From Paracoccus luteus (GTDB lineage: Bacteria; Pseudomonadota; Alphaproteobacteria; Rhodobacterales; Rhodobacteraceae), in the NCBI RefSeq assembly GCF_004522155.1, contig NZ_SDEA01000005.1, positions 124,001-188,000 on the forward strand: a stretch of DNA of 64,000 bases, read 5' to 3'. The notes beneath the pieces were generated by a model. The model saw only the letters and a program-made list of their open reading frames with translations. It made no database searches and was not told where the DNA came from. Numbering within the stretch: the first letter of the stretch is position 1; each line of letters opens with the position of its first letter. The translations under genes and the position numbers were made by a program. Positions 53,001 through 61,330 of the stretch are shown here, one piece after another.

Positions 53001-55676
53001 GTGACCCTGGACCGCCCTGCCTATCGCGCGGGCGACACCGCGCGCGTCACGGTCGAGGCCGCGGCTGACGGCGTGGGCCTTGTCTCGGTCCTGGCCAGCC
53101 GGGTGGTCGCCATGCGGTCGGTGCCATTGGTCAGGGGCGCGAACAGCATCGAGCTGCCGGTGACCGACGAATGGGGTGCGGGCGTCTATGTCGCGGTCAG
53201 CGCCATTCGCCCGCTGGGCGCGGATGCGGGCCGGGCGCCCGTGCGGGGGCTGGGGATCGCCCATGCCGCCGTCGATCCCGGCGACCGCCGGATCACGGCC
53301 GCGCTGACCGTCCCGGCCGAAACCGACCCCCGCGGCACGGCGCCGGTCACGCTGGCGGTGTCGGGCGCCGCGCCCGGCGCGACCGTCCACGCGACGATCT
53401 GGGCCGTCGATCAGGGCATCCTGAACCTGACCGGGTATCAGCCGCCCTCGGCCACCGACCATTACTTCGGCCAGCGGCGGCTGGGCGTCGGGCTGCGCGA
53501 CCTTTATGGCCGGCTGATCCTGCCCGGCGGGGCCGCCGACGGGGCGATCCGGTCGGGCGGCGACGCGGCCTCGATGCAGACGCAGGCGCCGCCGCCCACG
53601 GAAAAGCTGATGGCGTGGTTCTCGGGGCCGCTGGTGCTGGACGAACAGGGCCGCGCGACCGTGGACGTGCCGCTGCCCGACTTCAACGGCGCGGTGCGGG
53701 TGATGGCGGTGGCGTGGACCGACGATGCCGTGGGTCAGGCCGACGCCACGATGCTGGTCCGCGATCCGGTGGTGATGACGGTGACCGCGCCCGCCTTCCT
53801 TGCGCCCGGCGACGTGGCGCAGGCGCAGGTGCGGCTGACCCATGTCGCGGGCCCCGCCGGGCAGGTGACGCTGGCCGCCCTGCCCGACCCTGCCGGTGAC
53901 GAGCCTGCCCCGGCCGAGGAAGGCGCCGCCCCGGCGGAGATTCCGCGCGTGACGCTGGCGACCTCGGGCCTGCCCGGCACGGTCACGCTGGCCGAACGTC
54001 AGCAGGTGGACCTGCCGCTGACCCTGACCGCGCCGGACGCCGAGGGGACGTCCCGGCTGCGCCTGTCGGCCACCCTGCCGGACGGGCGCGTCGTCACCAA
54101 GGATCTGGCGATCCCCGTCCAGCGCCAGGACGCCGCCGTCACCCGCAGCCTGCGGCTGACGCTGGCGCCCGGCGCGGCCGCCACGCCCATCGACCTGTCG
54201 GCGCTGGGCGCGTTCCGCCCCGGCACCGGCCGCGTCACCCTGACCAGCGGCGCGTTCGCGCGGCTGGACGTCGCGGGCGCGCTGGCGCGGCTGGCGCGCT
54301 ATCCCTATGGCTGCACGGAACAGGTCGCGGCGACGACGCTGCCGCTGCTTTACGCCAGCGCGCTGCTGCCCGAGGGCGCGCCCCCCCTGCCCGGCGCCGA
54401 TCCCGCCGACATCGACGACGCGATCGCCAGCATCCTGACGCGGCAGGCGTCGGACGGCGGGTTCGGGCTGTGGACGGCGCAATCCGGCGACCGCTGGCTG
54501 GACGCCTTTGTCACCGACTTTCTGGCCCGCGCCCGCGCCGCCGGACACGCCGTCCCCGACCAGCCGTTCCGGGCCGCGCTGACGAACCTGCAGAATGGCC
54601 TGAACGCCGCGTCCGAACCGCAATATGCCGACGCCGACGAAAACGCCGCCACCGCCTATGCCGCCTATGTCCTTGCGCGCGAGGGGGCGGCGGTCGTCAG
54701 CGACCTGCGCTATTACGCCGACACCGGGGCCGAGGGGTTTGCCACGCCCCTTGCCGCCGCCCAGCTTGGCGCGGCGCTGGCCGCGGTGGGCGACAGCGCG
54801 CGGTCCGACGCGATGTTCCGCCGCGCGCAGGCGCTGTCGGATCGGGGAAGCGACGACGCGAACCGGCTGCGGCGCGACTATGGCACGCTGCTGCGCGACC
54901 GGGCCGGGGCGCTGGCGATGGCGGCCGAGGCGGGCAGCCGGGCGCTGGACCGCGACCGCGTGGCGACGCAGCTTGCCGCCGACATCGACGCGCGGCGCGA
55001 CGCGGGCGCGCCCCTGTCCACGCAAGAGGCGACCTGGACGGTGCTGGCGGCGCAGGCCCTCGCATCCGGCGCGGATGCGGGCGGCGGCGTCACCCTGTCG
55101 GGCGCGGCCCTGTCCGCGCCGGTGCAGGATCTTGGCGAGGCGGGCGCGCTGCCGTCCGTCGTGCTGGGCAACGCCGGGCCGGACCCGGTCGAGGTCACGA
55201 TCAGCGCGACGGCCGTGCCCGCCGTCGCCCTTGCGGCGGGCGGCACCGGGTTTGGCATCACCCGGCGCTATTTCACGCCCGAGGGGCAGCCGGCCGACCC
55301 CTCGCAAGTCGCGCTTGGCACGCGGCTGGTCGCGGTGGTCGAGGTCACGCCCTTTGCCCCCGCCGACGGCCGCCTGATCGTCGCCGATCCCCTGCCCGCC
55401 GGGTTCGAGATCGACAACCCGAACCTGCTGTCGCAGGGCGAGATCGAGGGGCTGGACTGGCTGGGCGGCATCGAGTTCGCGGACATGGCCGAGTTCCGGC
55501 AGGACCGCTTTGCCGCCGCCGTCACGCTGGCGGGGACCGACCCGATCCGGCTGGCCTATCGCCTGCGCGCGGTGACGCCCGGCACGTTCCACCACCCCGC
55601 CGCCACGGTCGAGGACATGTATCGCCCCGACCGCCGCGGCTGGACCGACGCCGGCACGGTCGTGATCGCGCCATGA
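50076..55676 (+). CDS. Bacterial alpha-2-macroglobulin (YfaS-like) with PAN/Apple domain
   Basis: 1866-residue exported protease inhibitor. The signal peptide (FAAAALSLLASITPAAAQ) has no lipobox cysteine, so it is periplasmic rather than a lipoprotein. A PAN/Apple module follows (about 40-100; CVQACVANAGCAAVTYN, C68 onward), then macroglobulin-like beta domains and the complement-like region. A thioester motif YPYGCTEQVAATTLP is intact (C1413, Q1416), so it should trap proteases covalently. The C-terminal part includes DGGFGLW and the receptor-binding-like terminus. ATG 50076 fits the signal peptide; 64 further upstream codons are open but arginine/proline-rich noise. pbpC follows 21 bp later. 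Confidence 0.93.
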   Translation: MGHGFAVSRGWFAAAALSLLASITPAAAQDQGGLAAGALPDRRVVLDEGIDLPGNDLASIFDTTQAACVQACVANAGCAAVTYNARSRACFLKSAVSAPVPFVGALSGPAVAVDPAAQARATERLDRAGPWLNDDDRRAARAQAADLGQLYPGDGTGADAMRGTAAQAGATGDTTATLRWLGAVAALTDAAPDWAALAQAVEAAATPPGAGRDEALARAARSAWLNAWLRDPGTGADALRRWAALAEADGRGRDGLMALRLAATDAPGDPDVASALAAFEERHGFRVTDSRVDADAPEARACAMFSQELAPGVDFRPFVALPDPSLAVEAQGWDLCVTGMARGQSLTLTLRPGLPAASGETLARAVPLTLYVRDRAPEARFAGRSYVLPATGDQGLTLRTVNTDRVDLTLFRMSDRNIVRALREGIFAAPIEDWRADNFRDQIGAQVWEGQADVAPAPGGGSHPVNAEVATRLDLREAAGPLEPGVYALTAAVPGGGDRSPAATQWFMISDLGISSWSGSDGLTVAVRALSDAAPRPGTEVALISRGNAVLGTAVADAEGVARFDAGLMRGTGASEPAVLTATRRDGARIADLAFLSLIDPEFDLSDRGVEGQPPAPPIDVFVALDRGAYRAGEVAQATILTRDDTARAIDGLPLTAVVLRPDGVEHARLMPVPAGAGGYTLAVPIPATAPRGAWRIDLRVEERGEPLATARMLVEDFRPERIDFALDLPDAPQPASAPVTADIAARWLFGAPAADLPVEGALRLTTASSLPGLEGYVFGRHDDPASPQVVTMPAGRTDAQGGFAARVDLPAALAQAVRPYEARLTLSVREGAGRPVERSATQLILPARTAVGIKPGFADGTVPEGAEAGFQILALGPDLTAQAARLSWALNRVETTYQWYAIGGDWNWEPVTRRAGVAGGDLDTPAGPAPLSVPVEWGQYELVVTAPDGAESAVLFDAGWGAVSAGTDTPDRLRVTLDRPAYRAGDTARVTVEAAADGVGLVSVLASRVVAMRSVPLVRGANSIELPVTDEWGAGVYVAVSAIRPLGADAGRAPVRGLGIAHAAVDPGDRRITAALTVPAETDPRGTAPVTLAVSGAAPGATVHATIWAVDQGILNLTGYQPPSATDHYFGQRRLGVGLRDLYGRLILPGGAADGAIRSGGDAASMQTQAPPPTEKLMAWFSGPLVLDEQGRATVDVPLPDFNGAVRVMAVAWTDDAVGQADATMLVRDPVVMTVTAPAFLAPGDVAQAQVRLTHVAGPAGQVTLAALPDPAGDEPAPAEEGAAPAEIPRVTLATSGLPGTVTLAERQQVDLPLTLTAPDAEGTSRLRLSATLPDGRVVTKDLAIPVQRQDAAVTRSLRLTLAPGAAATPIDLSALGAFRPGTGRVTLTSGAFARLDVAGALARLARYPYGCTEQVAATTLPLLYASALLPEGAPPLPGADPADIDDAIASILTRQASDGGFGLWTAQSGDRWLDAFVTDFLARARAAGHAVPDQPFRAALTNLQNGLNAASEPQYADADENAATAYAAYVLAREGAAVVSDLRYYADTGAEGFATPLAAAQLGAALAAVGDSARSDAMFRRAQALSDRGSDDANRLRRDYGTLLRDRAGALAMAAEAGSRALDRDRVATQLAADIDARRDAGAPLSTQEATWTVLAAQALASGADAGGGVTLSGAALSAPVQDLGEAGALPSVVLGNAGPDPVEVTISATAVPAVALAAGGTGFGITRRYFTPEGQPADPSQVALGTRLVAVVEVTPFAPADGRLIVADPLPAGFEIDNPNLLSQGEIEGLDWLGGIEFADMAEFRQDRFAAAVTLAGTDPIRLAYRLRAVTPGTFHHPAATVEDMYRPDRRGWTDAGTVVIAP

Positions 55677-55697
55677 TCCGGCGCTGAGGGGCCGCCG

Positions 55698-58298
55698 ATG
55701 AACCGCGCCCCGCCCGGCGACACGCGCGGCGGCACGGACGGCCGCACACCGGATGCGCTGCCGCCCGCACCTGAGGGGATCGCGCCGGACGCGGCCCTGG
55801 CCCGCCAGGCGGCCGCAGGCGCAACGATCGTGCGCAGCCCTCACGCCCCCGCCCCCCGCCGCGCCGGCGGGCGGCTGGCGGCGCTGGGGGGGCTTGCCGG
55901 AACCGGCCGCGGCCGCCCTTCGGCAACCGACGAGGCGTCCGGCCCAAGCCGCGCCGGGCGGCGAATGGTGGCGCAGGCCGACACCGCGCGTGGCGGCCTG
56001 TCGACTATCTATGCAAAGTCCAGCGAGCGCGCGGGACGGTTGGTGGCGCTGGCCCGGCGGCTTGCCGGGACCGCCCGCAGCCGCCCTTCGGCAACCGACG
56101 CGACGTCCGGCCCAAGCCACGCCGGGCAGCGACTCGCGGCGGCGGCCGGGCTGTCCCCCGCGAGCGCCCCCGGCCGCCCTTCGACAACCGACGCGCCCCC
56201 CGGCCAGCGCCGTGCCGGGCGGCGGCTGATCGGCCTCGCCGTGGTGCTCGCGTTGACTGCCGCCCTTACCGATACAGCCCGCGACCGGCTGTCGGCCTGG
56301 ATCGACGCCACCGTCCTGCCGCCGCTGGCGGTGGCGACCGGGACCGAGGTTCTGGCCCGCGACGGCAGCCTGCTGCGCGCGTTTCCGGTCGGCGACGGGC
56401 TGTGGCGGCTGGCCCCGCCCGCGACCGGCGTGGACCCGCGCTTTGCCGCGATGCTGATCGCGTGGGAGGATCGCCGCTTTGCCACCCACGGCGGCGTCGA
56501 TCCGCGCGCCGTGCTGCGCGCGGGCTGGCAGGCGCTGCGGCACGGGCGGGTCGTGTCCGGCGCCTCGACGCTGACGATGCAGACGGCGCGGCTGCTGGAG
56601 CGCGGGCCGACCGGGGACGCGGCGGGCAAGCTGCGGCAGGTGCGGGTGGCGCTGGCGCTGGAACGGCGGCTGGACAAGGCCCGCATCCTTGATCTGTATT
56701 TCCGCCTCGCACCCTATGGCGGCAACACCGAAGGGGTGCGGGCGGCCAGCCTGATGTGGTTCGGCAAGGAGCCGGGCCGACTGACGCCGGCGGAATCGGC
56801 GCTGCTGGTGGCCCTGCCCCAGTCGCCCGAGGCGCGGCGCCCCGACCTGCCGCAGGGCCGCGCCCGCGCCCGCGCCGCCCGCGACCGCGTGATCGACCGG
56901 GCCGAGGCGCAGGGCGTCCTGACCCCCGAGGCGGCGGCGACCGCCCGCGCCGCGCCCCTGCCCACAGCCCGGCGGCCGTTCCCGGCGCACGCCCCCCTGC
57001 TGGCCGACCGGCTGCGGCGGGAAAACCCCGGCGCGGTCCGCATCGACACCACGCTGGACCCCGTGCTGCAGCGCGCAGCCGAGGCGCTGACCGCCCGCGC
57101 CGTCGCAGGCCAGCCCGCGCGCATGTCCGCCGCCCTGATCCTGGCCGACCACCGCACCGGCGAGGTGCTGGCCCATGTCGGCGCGGCGCAGTTTTCGGAC
57201 AGCGCGTCGGGCGGGTTCCTGGACATGACGCAGGCGCTGCGCTCGCCGGGATCGACGCTGAAGCCGCTGGTCTATGCCCTGGGCTTCGACGACGGGCTGA
57301 TCCACCCCGAGACGCTGATCGAGGATCGCCCCGCCGTCTTCGGCCGCTGGCAGCCCGAGAACTTTGACCGCCGGTTCCGGGGCACGGTCACGATCCGGCA
57401 GGCGCTGGCGGAATCGCTGAACATCCCCGTGGTGCGCGTGGCCGAACGGCTGGGACCGGCGCGGATCGTGGCCGGTCTGCGCCGCGCGGGGGTCAAGGTG
57501 CGCGTGGCGGGCGACGTGCCGGGCCTTGCGCTGGTGCTGGGCGGCGGCGGCGCGTCGCTGCACGATCTGGTGCAGGGTTACGCGGCGCTGGCGCGGGGCG
57601 GGCGGGCGGTGCGGCTGCATGTGCGCCCGCAGCCCGCCCTGGACATGGACGCCGGCGATCCGGTCGTCGGGCCGGTGGCGGCGTGGCAGGTGGGCGCGAT
57701 CCTCGGGACGCTGCAGCCGCCGGGCGGGGGCGCGGCAGGGCGGGTCGCGTGGAAGACGGGCACCAGCTATGGCCACCGGGACGCGCTGGCGATCGGCTAT
57801 GACGGGCGCTTTGTCGCCGGGGTCTGGATGGGCCGCCCGGACGGCACGCCCGTGCCCGGCGCCTTCGGCGGCGATCTGGCGGCGCCGGTGCTGTTCGACC
57901 TGTTCGACGCCCTTGGCCCCCGCGCCCGTCCGCTGCCGCCACCGCCGCCCGCCGCGCTGACGGTGCCGAACGCCGCCCTGCCCCCGGCCCTGCGCCGCTT
58001 TGTCCCCGCGGGCAGCCCCCGGCCCGCCGACCCCGCCGCCCCCGCGCCGGAACCGCTGGCCATCGTCTTTCCCCCCGACGGGGCCGAGGTCGAGCTGACC
58101 GGCGACCGGCTGGCGGTGCGCGTCCGCGGCGGGCGCGCGCCCTATAGCTGGCTGCTGGACGGCCGCCCGGTCGCGCTGGGGCAGTCCAACACGGTGGCCG
58201 ACCTGCCCGCCTCGCCCGGCTTTGGGCAGCTGTCGGTCACCGATGCAACGGGGCGCAGCGCGCAGGCCGGGTTCCGGCTGCTGCGTCCGGGGGGCTGA
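55698..58298 (+). CDS. pbpC: Penicillin-binding protein 1C with repetitive N-terminal extension
   Basis: 866-residue bifunctional peptidoglycan enzyme. The glycosyltransferase domain (GT51, about 215-390) includes WEDRRFATHGGVDPRAV, GASTLTMQTARLLE and YFRLAPYGGNTEGVRAAS. The transpeptidase domain carries S519-x-x-K522 in RSPGSTLKPLVYALG and KTGTSYGHRD. A C-terminal BiPBP_C-like beta domain ends the protein. The transmembrane anchor lies at about 178-190 (LIGLAVVLALTAAL), preceded by an unusually long cytoplasmic stretch of five imperfect repeats of about 28-31 residues. Pairing with the alpha-2-macroglobulin gene is classic. A downstream start near the anchor cannot be excluded. Confidence 0.93.
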   Translation: MNRAPPGDTRGGTDGRTPDALPPAPEGIAPDAALARQAAAGATIVRSPHAPAPRRAGGRLAALGGLAGTGRGRPSATDEASGPSRAGRRMVAQADTARGGLSTIYAKSSERAGRLVALARRLAGTARSRPSATDATSGPSHAGQRLAAAAGLSPASAPGRPSTTDAPPGQRRAGRRLIGLAVVLALTAALTDTARDRLSAWIDATVLPPLAVATGTEVLARDGSLLRAFPVGDGLWRLAPPATGVDPRFAAMLIAWEDRRFATHGGVDPRAVLRAGWQALRHGRVVSGASTLTMQTARLLERGPTGDAAGKLRQVRVALALERRLDKARILDLYFRLAPYGGNTEGVRAASLMWFGKEPGRLTPAESALLVALPQSPEARRPDLPQGRARARAARDRVIDRAEAQGVLTPEAAATARAAPLPTARRPFPAHAPLLADRLRRENPGAVRIDTTLDPVLQRAAEALTARAVAGQPARMSAALILADHRTGEVLAHVGAAQFSDSASGGFLDMTQALRSPGSTLKPLVYALGFDDGLIHPETLIEDRPAVFGRWQPENFDRRFRGTVTIRQALAESLNIPVVRVAERLGPARIVAGLRRAGVKVRVAGDVPGLALVLGGGGASLHDLVQGYAALARGGRAVRLHVRPQPALDMDAGDPVVGPVAAWQVGAILGTLQPPGGGAAGRVAWKTGTSYGHRDALAIGYDGRFVAGVWMGRPDGTPVPGAFGGDLAAPVLFDLFDALGPRARPLPPPPPAALTVPNAALPPALRRFVPAGSPRPADPAAPAPEPLAIVFPPDGAEVELTGDRLAVRVRGGRAPYSWLLDGRPVALGQSNTVADLPASPGFGQLSVTDATGRSAQAGFRLLRPGG
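55862..56290 (+). repeat. Five imperfect in-frame tandem repeats (about 80-93 bp) at the 5' end of pbpC
   Basis: Units begin near 55862, 55950, 56030, 56121 and 56213 with RAGxRL-type starts and continue into GTGRGRPSATDEASG, DTARGGLSTIYAKSS, GTARSRPSATDATSG, SAPGRPSTTDAPPG and DTARDRLSAWIDA. The last unit is the genuine membrane-anchor region, so the earlier units look like duplicates of it. The DNA segment CCGCCCTTCGGCAACCGACG recurs almost unchanged. Confidence 0.8.
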
Positions 58299-58349
58299 GG
58301 GGCGCATCCCGCTTGCGCGGGCGCGGCCGGGCCGCTATGGTTCGCACGA

Positions 58350-58441
58350 ACGCTCGTTGGGGCGCCCCGCGCGGGGCTGAGATGTGCCAGGCACAGCACC
58401 CATCGAACCTGATCCGGGTCATGCCGGCGAAGGGAACGGGT
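58350..58441 (+). promoter_or_regulatory. TPP riboswitch (THI element)
   Basis: Conserved core segments are present in order: GGGGCGCC near 58359, GGGGCTGAGATG around 58373-58384, a variable P3 hairpin (TGTGCC/GGCACA), ACCC at 58399-58402, CGAACCTGATCCGGGTCATG (58404-58423) and CCGGCGAAGGGA (58424-58436). It lies in the leader of thiD and would control the whole thi operon in response to thiamine pyrophosphate. Confidence 0.95.
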
Positions 58442-58489
58442 CGTCTGCGCCGCAACCGCGGCCCCCGTTCACCCTTTGCCCGCGCATGG

Positions 58490-58503
58490 CCCCTTTGTGG
58501 GGG
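58490..58503 (+). promoter_or_regulatory. Hairpin that masks the thiD ribosome site
   Basis: CCCC (58490-58493), TTTGT loop, GGGGG (58499-58503). The G-run is the only Shine-Dalgarno candidate for thiD ATG 58510, so the hairpin could hide it. This suggests translational control as the riboswitch output; no U-tailed terminator is seen between the aptamer and the start codon. Confidence 0.55.
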
Positions 58504-58509
58504 AACGAC

Positions 58510-59304
58510 ATGGCGATCGCGCTGACCATCGCGGGGTCCGACAGCGGCGGCGGGGCGGGCATCCAGGCCGACCTCAAGACATTCTCGGCGCTGGGGGTCT
58601 ATGGCGCGTCGGTGCTGACTGCGGTCACGGCGCAGAACACCCGCCGCGTGGCCGCGGTCGAAGGCGTCTCGGCCGGCCTGATCCGCGCCCAGATCGACGC
58701 GGTGCTGGGCGATCTGGACGTGGGGGCGGTCAAGATCGGGATGCTGGGCACGCAGGCCGCGACCGCCGCCGTGGCCGAAGGGCTGGCAGGGCGCGCGCTG
58801 CCGCTGGTGCTGGACCCGGTGATGATCGCCAAGTCCGGCGACGCGCTGATCGACGCCGCCGCCCTGGGCGCGCTGCGCGACCTGCTGATCCCCCGCGCCA
58901 CCGTGCTGACCCCGAACCTGCCCGAGGCCGCTCGCCTGCTGGACGCGCCCGAGGCCGGGACCGAAGCGGAGCGCCTGGCGCAAGGCCACGCCCTGCGGGC
59001 GATGGGGGCCGACTGGGTTCTGATGAAGGGCGGACACGCCGCCGGCCCCGACTGCGTGGACCTGCTGGTCGGGCCGCGCCTGCTGCGCCTCGTCGCGCCG
59101 CGCATCGACACGCCGAACACCCACGGCACCGGCTGCAGCCTGTCGTCGGCCATCGCCGCGGGGCTGGCGCGGGGCATGGACGTGCCCGCCGCCGTCACCC
59201 GCGCGCATGGCTGGCTGCACGGCGCGATCCGCGCCGCGGCCGGGCTGCGCGTCGGGTCGGGGCACGGGCCGGTGCATCATTTCCACGAATGGTGGGCGGC
59301 ATGA
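58510..59304 (+). CDS. thiD: Hydroxymethylpyrimidine/phosphomethylpyrimidine kinase
   Basis: 264-residue ribokinase-fold enzyme that phosphorylates HMP and HMP-P for thiamine synthesis. Motifs are [21 protein letters not shown] at the start, [39 protein letters not shown] and the catalytic [20 protein letters not shown]. Length and C-terminal [12 protein letters not shown] are standard. ATG 58510 follows the riboswitch leader; its stop overlaps thiO (ATGA). Confidence 0.96.
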   Translation: MAIALTIAGSDSGGGAGIQADLKTFSALGVYGASVLTAVTAQNTRRVAAVEGVSAGLIRAQIDAVLGDLDVGAVKIGMLGTQAATAAVAEGLAGRALPLVLDPVMIAKSGDALIDAAALGALRDLLIPRATVLTPNLPEAARLLDAPEAGTEAERLAQGHALRAMGADWVLMKGGHAAGPDCVDLLVGPRLLRLVAPRIDTPNTHGTGCSLSSAIAAGLARGMDVPAAVTRAHGWLHGAIRAAAGLRVGSGHGPVHHFHEWWAA

Positions 59305-60301
59305 AGGACCGCGACACGCAGCGGCTGACGGTTCTGGGCGCGGGGGTCATGGGGCTGGCGGCGGCGACCGAGCTTGCCGGCCGCGGCCACGCCGTCACGC
59401 TGATCGATCCCGTGCTGGGACCGGGGGGGCACGGCTGTTCCTGGTGGGCGGGGGCATGCTGGCGCCGTGGTGCGAGTTCGAGAACGCCGAGGAACCCGTC
59501 CTGCGCCACGGGCTGACCGCCATCGACTGGTGGGACCGCAACGCGGGCGGGGTTTCGCGCCAGGGCACGCTGGTCGTGACGCTGGGCCGCGACCGGCGCG
59601 AACTGGACCGGTTCGCCCGCCGCACCCACGGGTTCGAGGAAATCGGCGGCAACCGCCTGGCCGAACTGGAACCCGACCTTGCCGGGCGCTTTGACCGGGC
59701 GCTGTTCTTTGCGGCCGAGGCGCATCTGGACCCGCGCGCGGCGATGGCGGGCCTGCAGTCCGGGCTGGCCGAACGGGGCATCGCCGTCGCGGCCGACATG
59801 CCCCGCGATCCGGGACAGGTCATCGACTGCCGCGGACTGGCCGCGCGCGACATCCTGCCCGAGCTGCGCGGCGTGCGGGGCGAGATGCTGGTCCTGCGCT
59901 GCCCGGACGTCACGCTGTCGCGGCCTGTGCGCCTGCTGCATCCGCGCGTGCCGATCTATCTGGTGCCGCGCGGGGACGGCATCTTCATGCTGGGCGCGAC
60001 GATGATCGAAAGCGACCGGCGCGGCGTCGTCACGGCGCGGTCGGTCATGGAACTGCTCAGCGCCGCCTTCGCCCTGCACCCCGCCTTTGGCGAGGCCGAG
60101 ATCGTCGAGACGGGCGCCGACGCGCGCCCCGCTTTCCCCGACAACCTGCCCCGGATCGGACGGGCGGGCGGCCGGCTTTACGCGAACGGGCTTTACCGCC
60201 ACGGCTATCTGCTGGCCCCCGCCCTGGCCATGCAGCTGGCCGACCACATCGACACGGGCGAACGACCGGAGTTCTGGCATGAAACTGACGATCAACGGTG
60301 A
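59301..60301 (+). pseudogene. thiO: Glycine oxidase ThiO, interrupted by a -1 frameshift
   Basis: FAD enzyme that makes dehydroglycine for thiazole synthesis. The N-terminal part ([20 protein letters not shown] to GCSWWAG) is in one frame and the rest (GGMLAPWCEFENAEEPVLRH to the C-terminus) in the next. The family expects WWAGGMLAP, which would be restored by one extra G in the G5 run at 59450-59454. In the actual frame, translation ends at 59516 after about 71 residues. The total length of 1001 bp, one short of a multiple of three, agrees. The C-terminal domain is otherwise intact, with no other stops, so a recent mutation, slippage or sequencing error are all possible. Confidence 0.85.
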
Positions 60302-60476
60302 GGCGCGCGACCTGGACGCCGCCACGGTGGCCGACGCGCTGGCGGCGCTGGACATGGCGGACGCCCGCGTGGCGACGGCGCTGGACGGGGCCTTCGTGCC
60401 CGCCGCCCTGCGCGCGGCAACGCCGCTGACCGCAGGCTGCGCGCTGGAAATCGTCGCGCCCATGCAGGGGGGCTGA
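60279..60476 (+). CDS. thiS: Sulfur carrier protein ThiS
   Basis: 65-residue ubiquitin-like sulfur carrier for the thiazole ring. It begins [12 protein letters not shown] and ends with the essential di-glycine (APMQGG) that ThiF adenylates. ATG 60279 lies inside the end of thiO (23-bp overlap, different frame), so its translation may depend on ribosomes finishing thiO. thiG follows 4 bp later. Confidence 0.94.
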   Translation: MKLTINGEARDLDAATVADALAALDMADARVATALDGAFVPAALRAATPLTAGCALEIVAPMQGG

Positions 60477-60480
60477 GGCC

Positions 60481-61245
60481 GTGCCGGTCTTTTACGGAAC
60501 CGCCGTGGACAGCCCGCTGATGCTGGGCACGGCGCAATATCCCAGCCCCGCGATCCTGGCGGCGGCGTTCCGCGCGTCGGGCGCGGGCATCGCCACGGTC
60601 AGCCTGCGGCGCGAGGGCGGCGGCGGGCAGGATTTCCTGCGCCTGATGCAGGGCCTGGGCGTGCGCCTGCTGCCCAACACCGCCGGCTGCCACAGCGTCA
60701 AGGAAGCCGTCACCACCGCGCAGATGGCGCGCGAGCTGCTGGGCACCGACTGGATCAAGCTTGAGGTGATCGGCCACACCGACCTGCTGGCCCCGGACGT
60801 GTTCGCGCTGGTCGAGGCCGCGCGCGAGCTGTCGGCGCAAGGCTTCAGGGTCTTTCCCTATTGCACCGAGGATCTGTCCGTCTGCGGCCGCCTGCTGGAT
60901 GCGGGATGCGAGGTTCTGATGCCTTGGGGCGCGCCCATCGGGTCGGGGCTGGGGCTGAACAACAGCCACGGGCTGACCGCCCTGCGCGCGGCCTTCCCCG
61001 ACGTGCCGCTGGTGGTGGACGCGGGCATCGGCCTGCCCAGCCACGCGGCGCGCGCGATGGAACTGGGCTTTGACGCCGTGCTGCTGAACACCGCCGTGGC
61101 CCGCGCGGGCGACCCGGCGGCGATGGCGCGGGCGATGGCGCAGGCAGTGGCGGCGGGCCGGGCGGCCTATCTCGCCGACCCGATCGAGCCGCGCGACATG
61201 GCGCAGCCCTCGACCCCGGTGATCGGAAAGGCGTTCCTCGCATGA
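60481..61245 (+). CDS. thiG: Thiazole synthase
   Basis: 254-residue TIM-barrel enzyme that condenses deoxyxylulose 5-phosphate, dehydroglycine and ThiS-thiocarboxylate into thiazole phosphate. The Schiff-base lysine is in [11 protein letters not shown]; other marks are [29 protein letters not shown] and [19 protein letters not shown]. Start is GTG 60481 with G-rich ribosome site GGGGGGCTGAGG spanning the thiS stop. Confidence 0.96.
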   Translation: MPVFYGTAVDSPLMLGTAQYPSPAILAAAFRASGAGIATVSLRREGGGGQDFLRLMQGLGVRLLPNTAGCHSVKEAVTTAQMARELLGTDWIKLEVIGHTDLLAPDVFALVEAARELSAQGFRVFPYCTEDLSVCGRLLDAGCEVLMPWGAPIGSGLGLNNSHGLTALRAAFPDVPLVVDAGIGLPSHAARAMELGFDAVLLNTAVARAGDPAAMARAMAQAVAAGRAAYLADPIEPRDMAQPSTPVIGKAFLA

Positions 61246-61255
61246 CAGGCACTCT

Positions 61256-61303
61256 CTTCCTTGCACAAGTATCCTCGGGGGTTCGGGGGTTGAAAACCCC
61301 CGA
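61256..61303. repeat. G-rich dispersed repeat element, copy 2
   Basis: CTTCCTTG (61256-61263), AAGTATCC, a G5 run and then a perfect 9-bp hairpin TCGGGGGTT / AACCCCCGA (61283-61291 with 61295-61303). It sits between thiG and thiE inside the operon. It resembles the copy at 34940-34993. The hairpin has no U-run, so readthrough into thiE is expected. Confidence 0.7.
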
Positions 61304-61330
61304 TCCGGCCGCGATCACAAGGCCGGACCG

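Noticed and set aside
50097..58307. Open minus-strand frame of more than 2700 codons opposite the alpha-2-macroglobulin and pbpC genes
   Set aside because: Composition is Arg/Gly/Ala/Gln/His noise typical of the antisense frame of GC-rich genes; the plus-strand genes have clear domains. It is an artefact of codon bias.
59301..60301. Programmed -1 frameshifting to make full-length ThiO
   Set aside because: No slippery heptamer with a downstream pseudoknot is apparent, and ThiO is not known to use recoding; a one-base deletion in a G-run is simpler.
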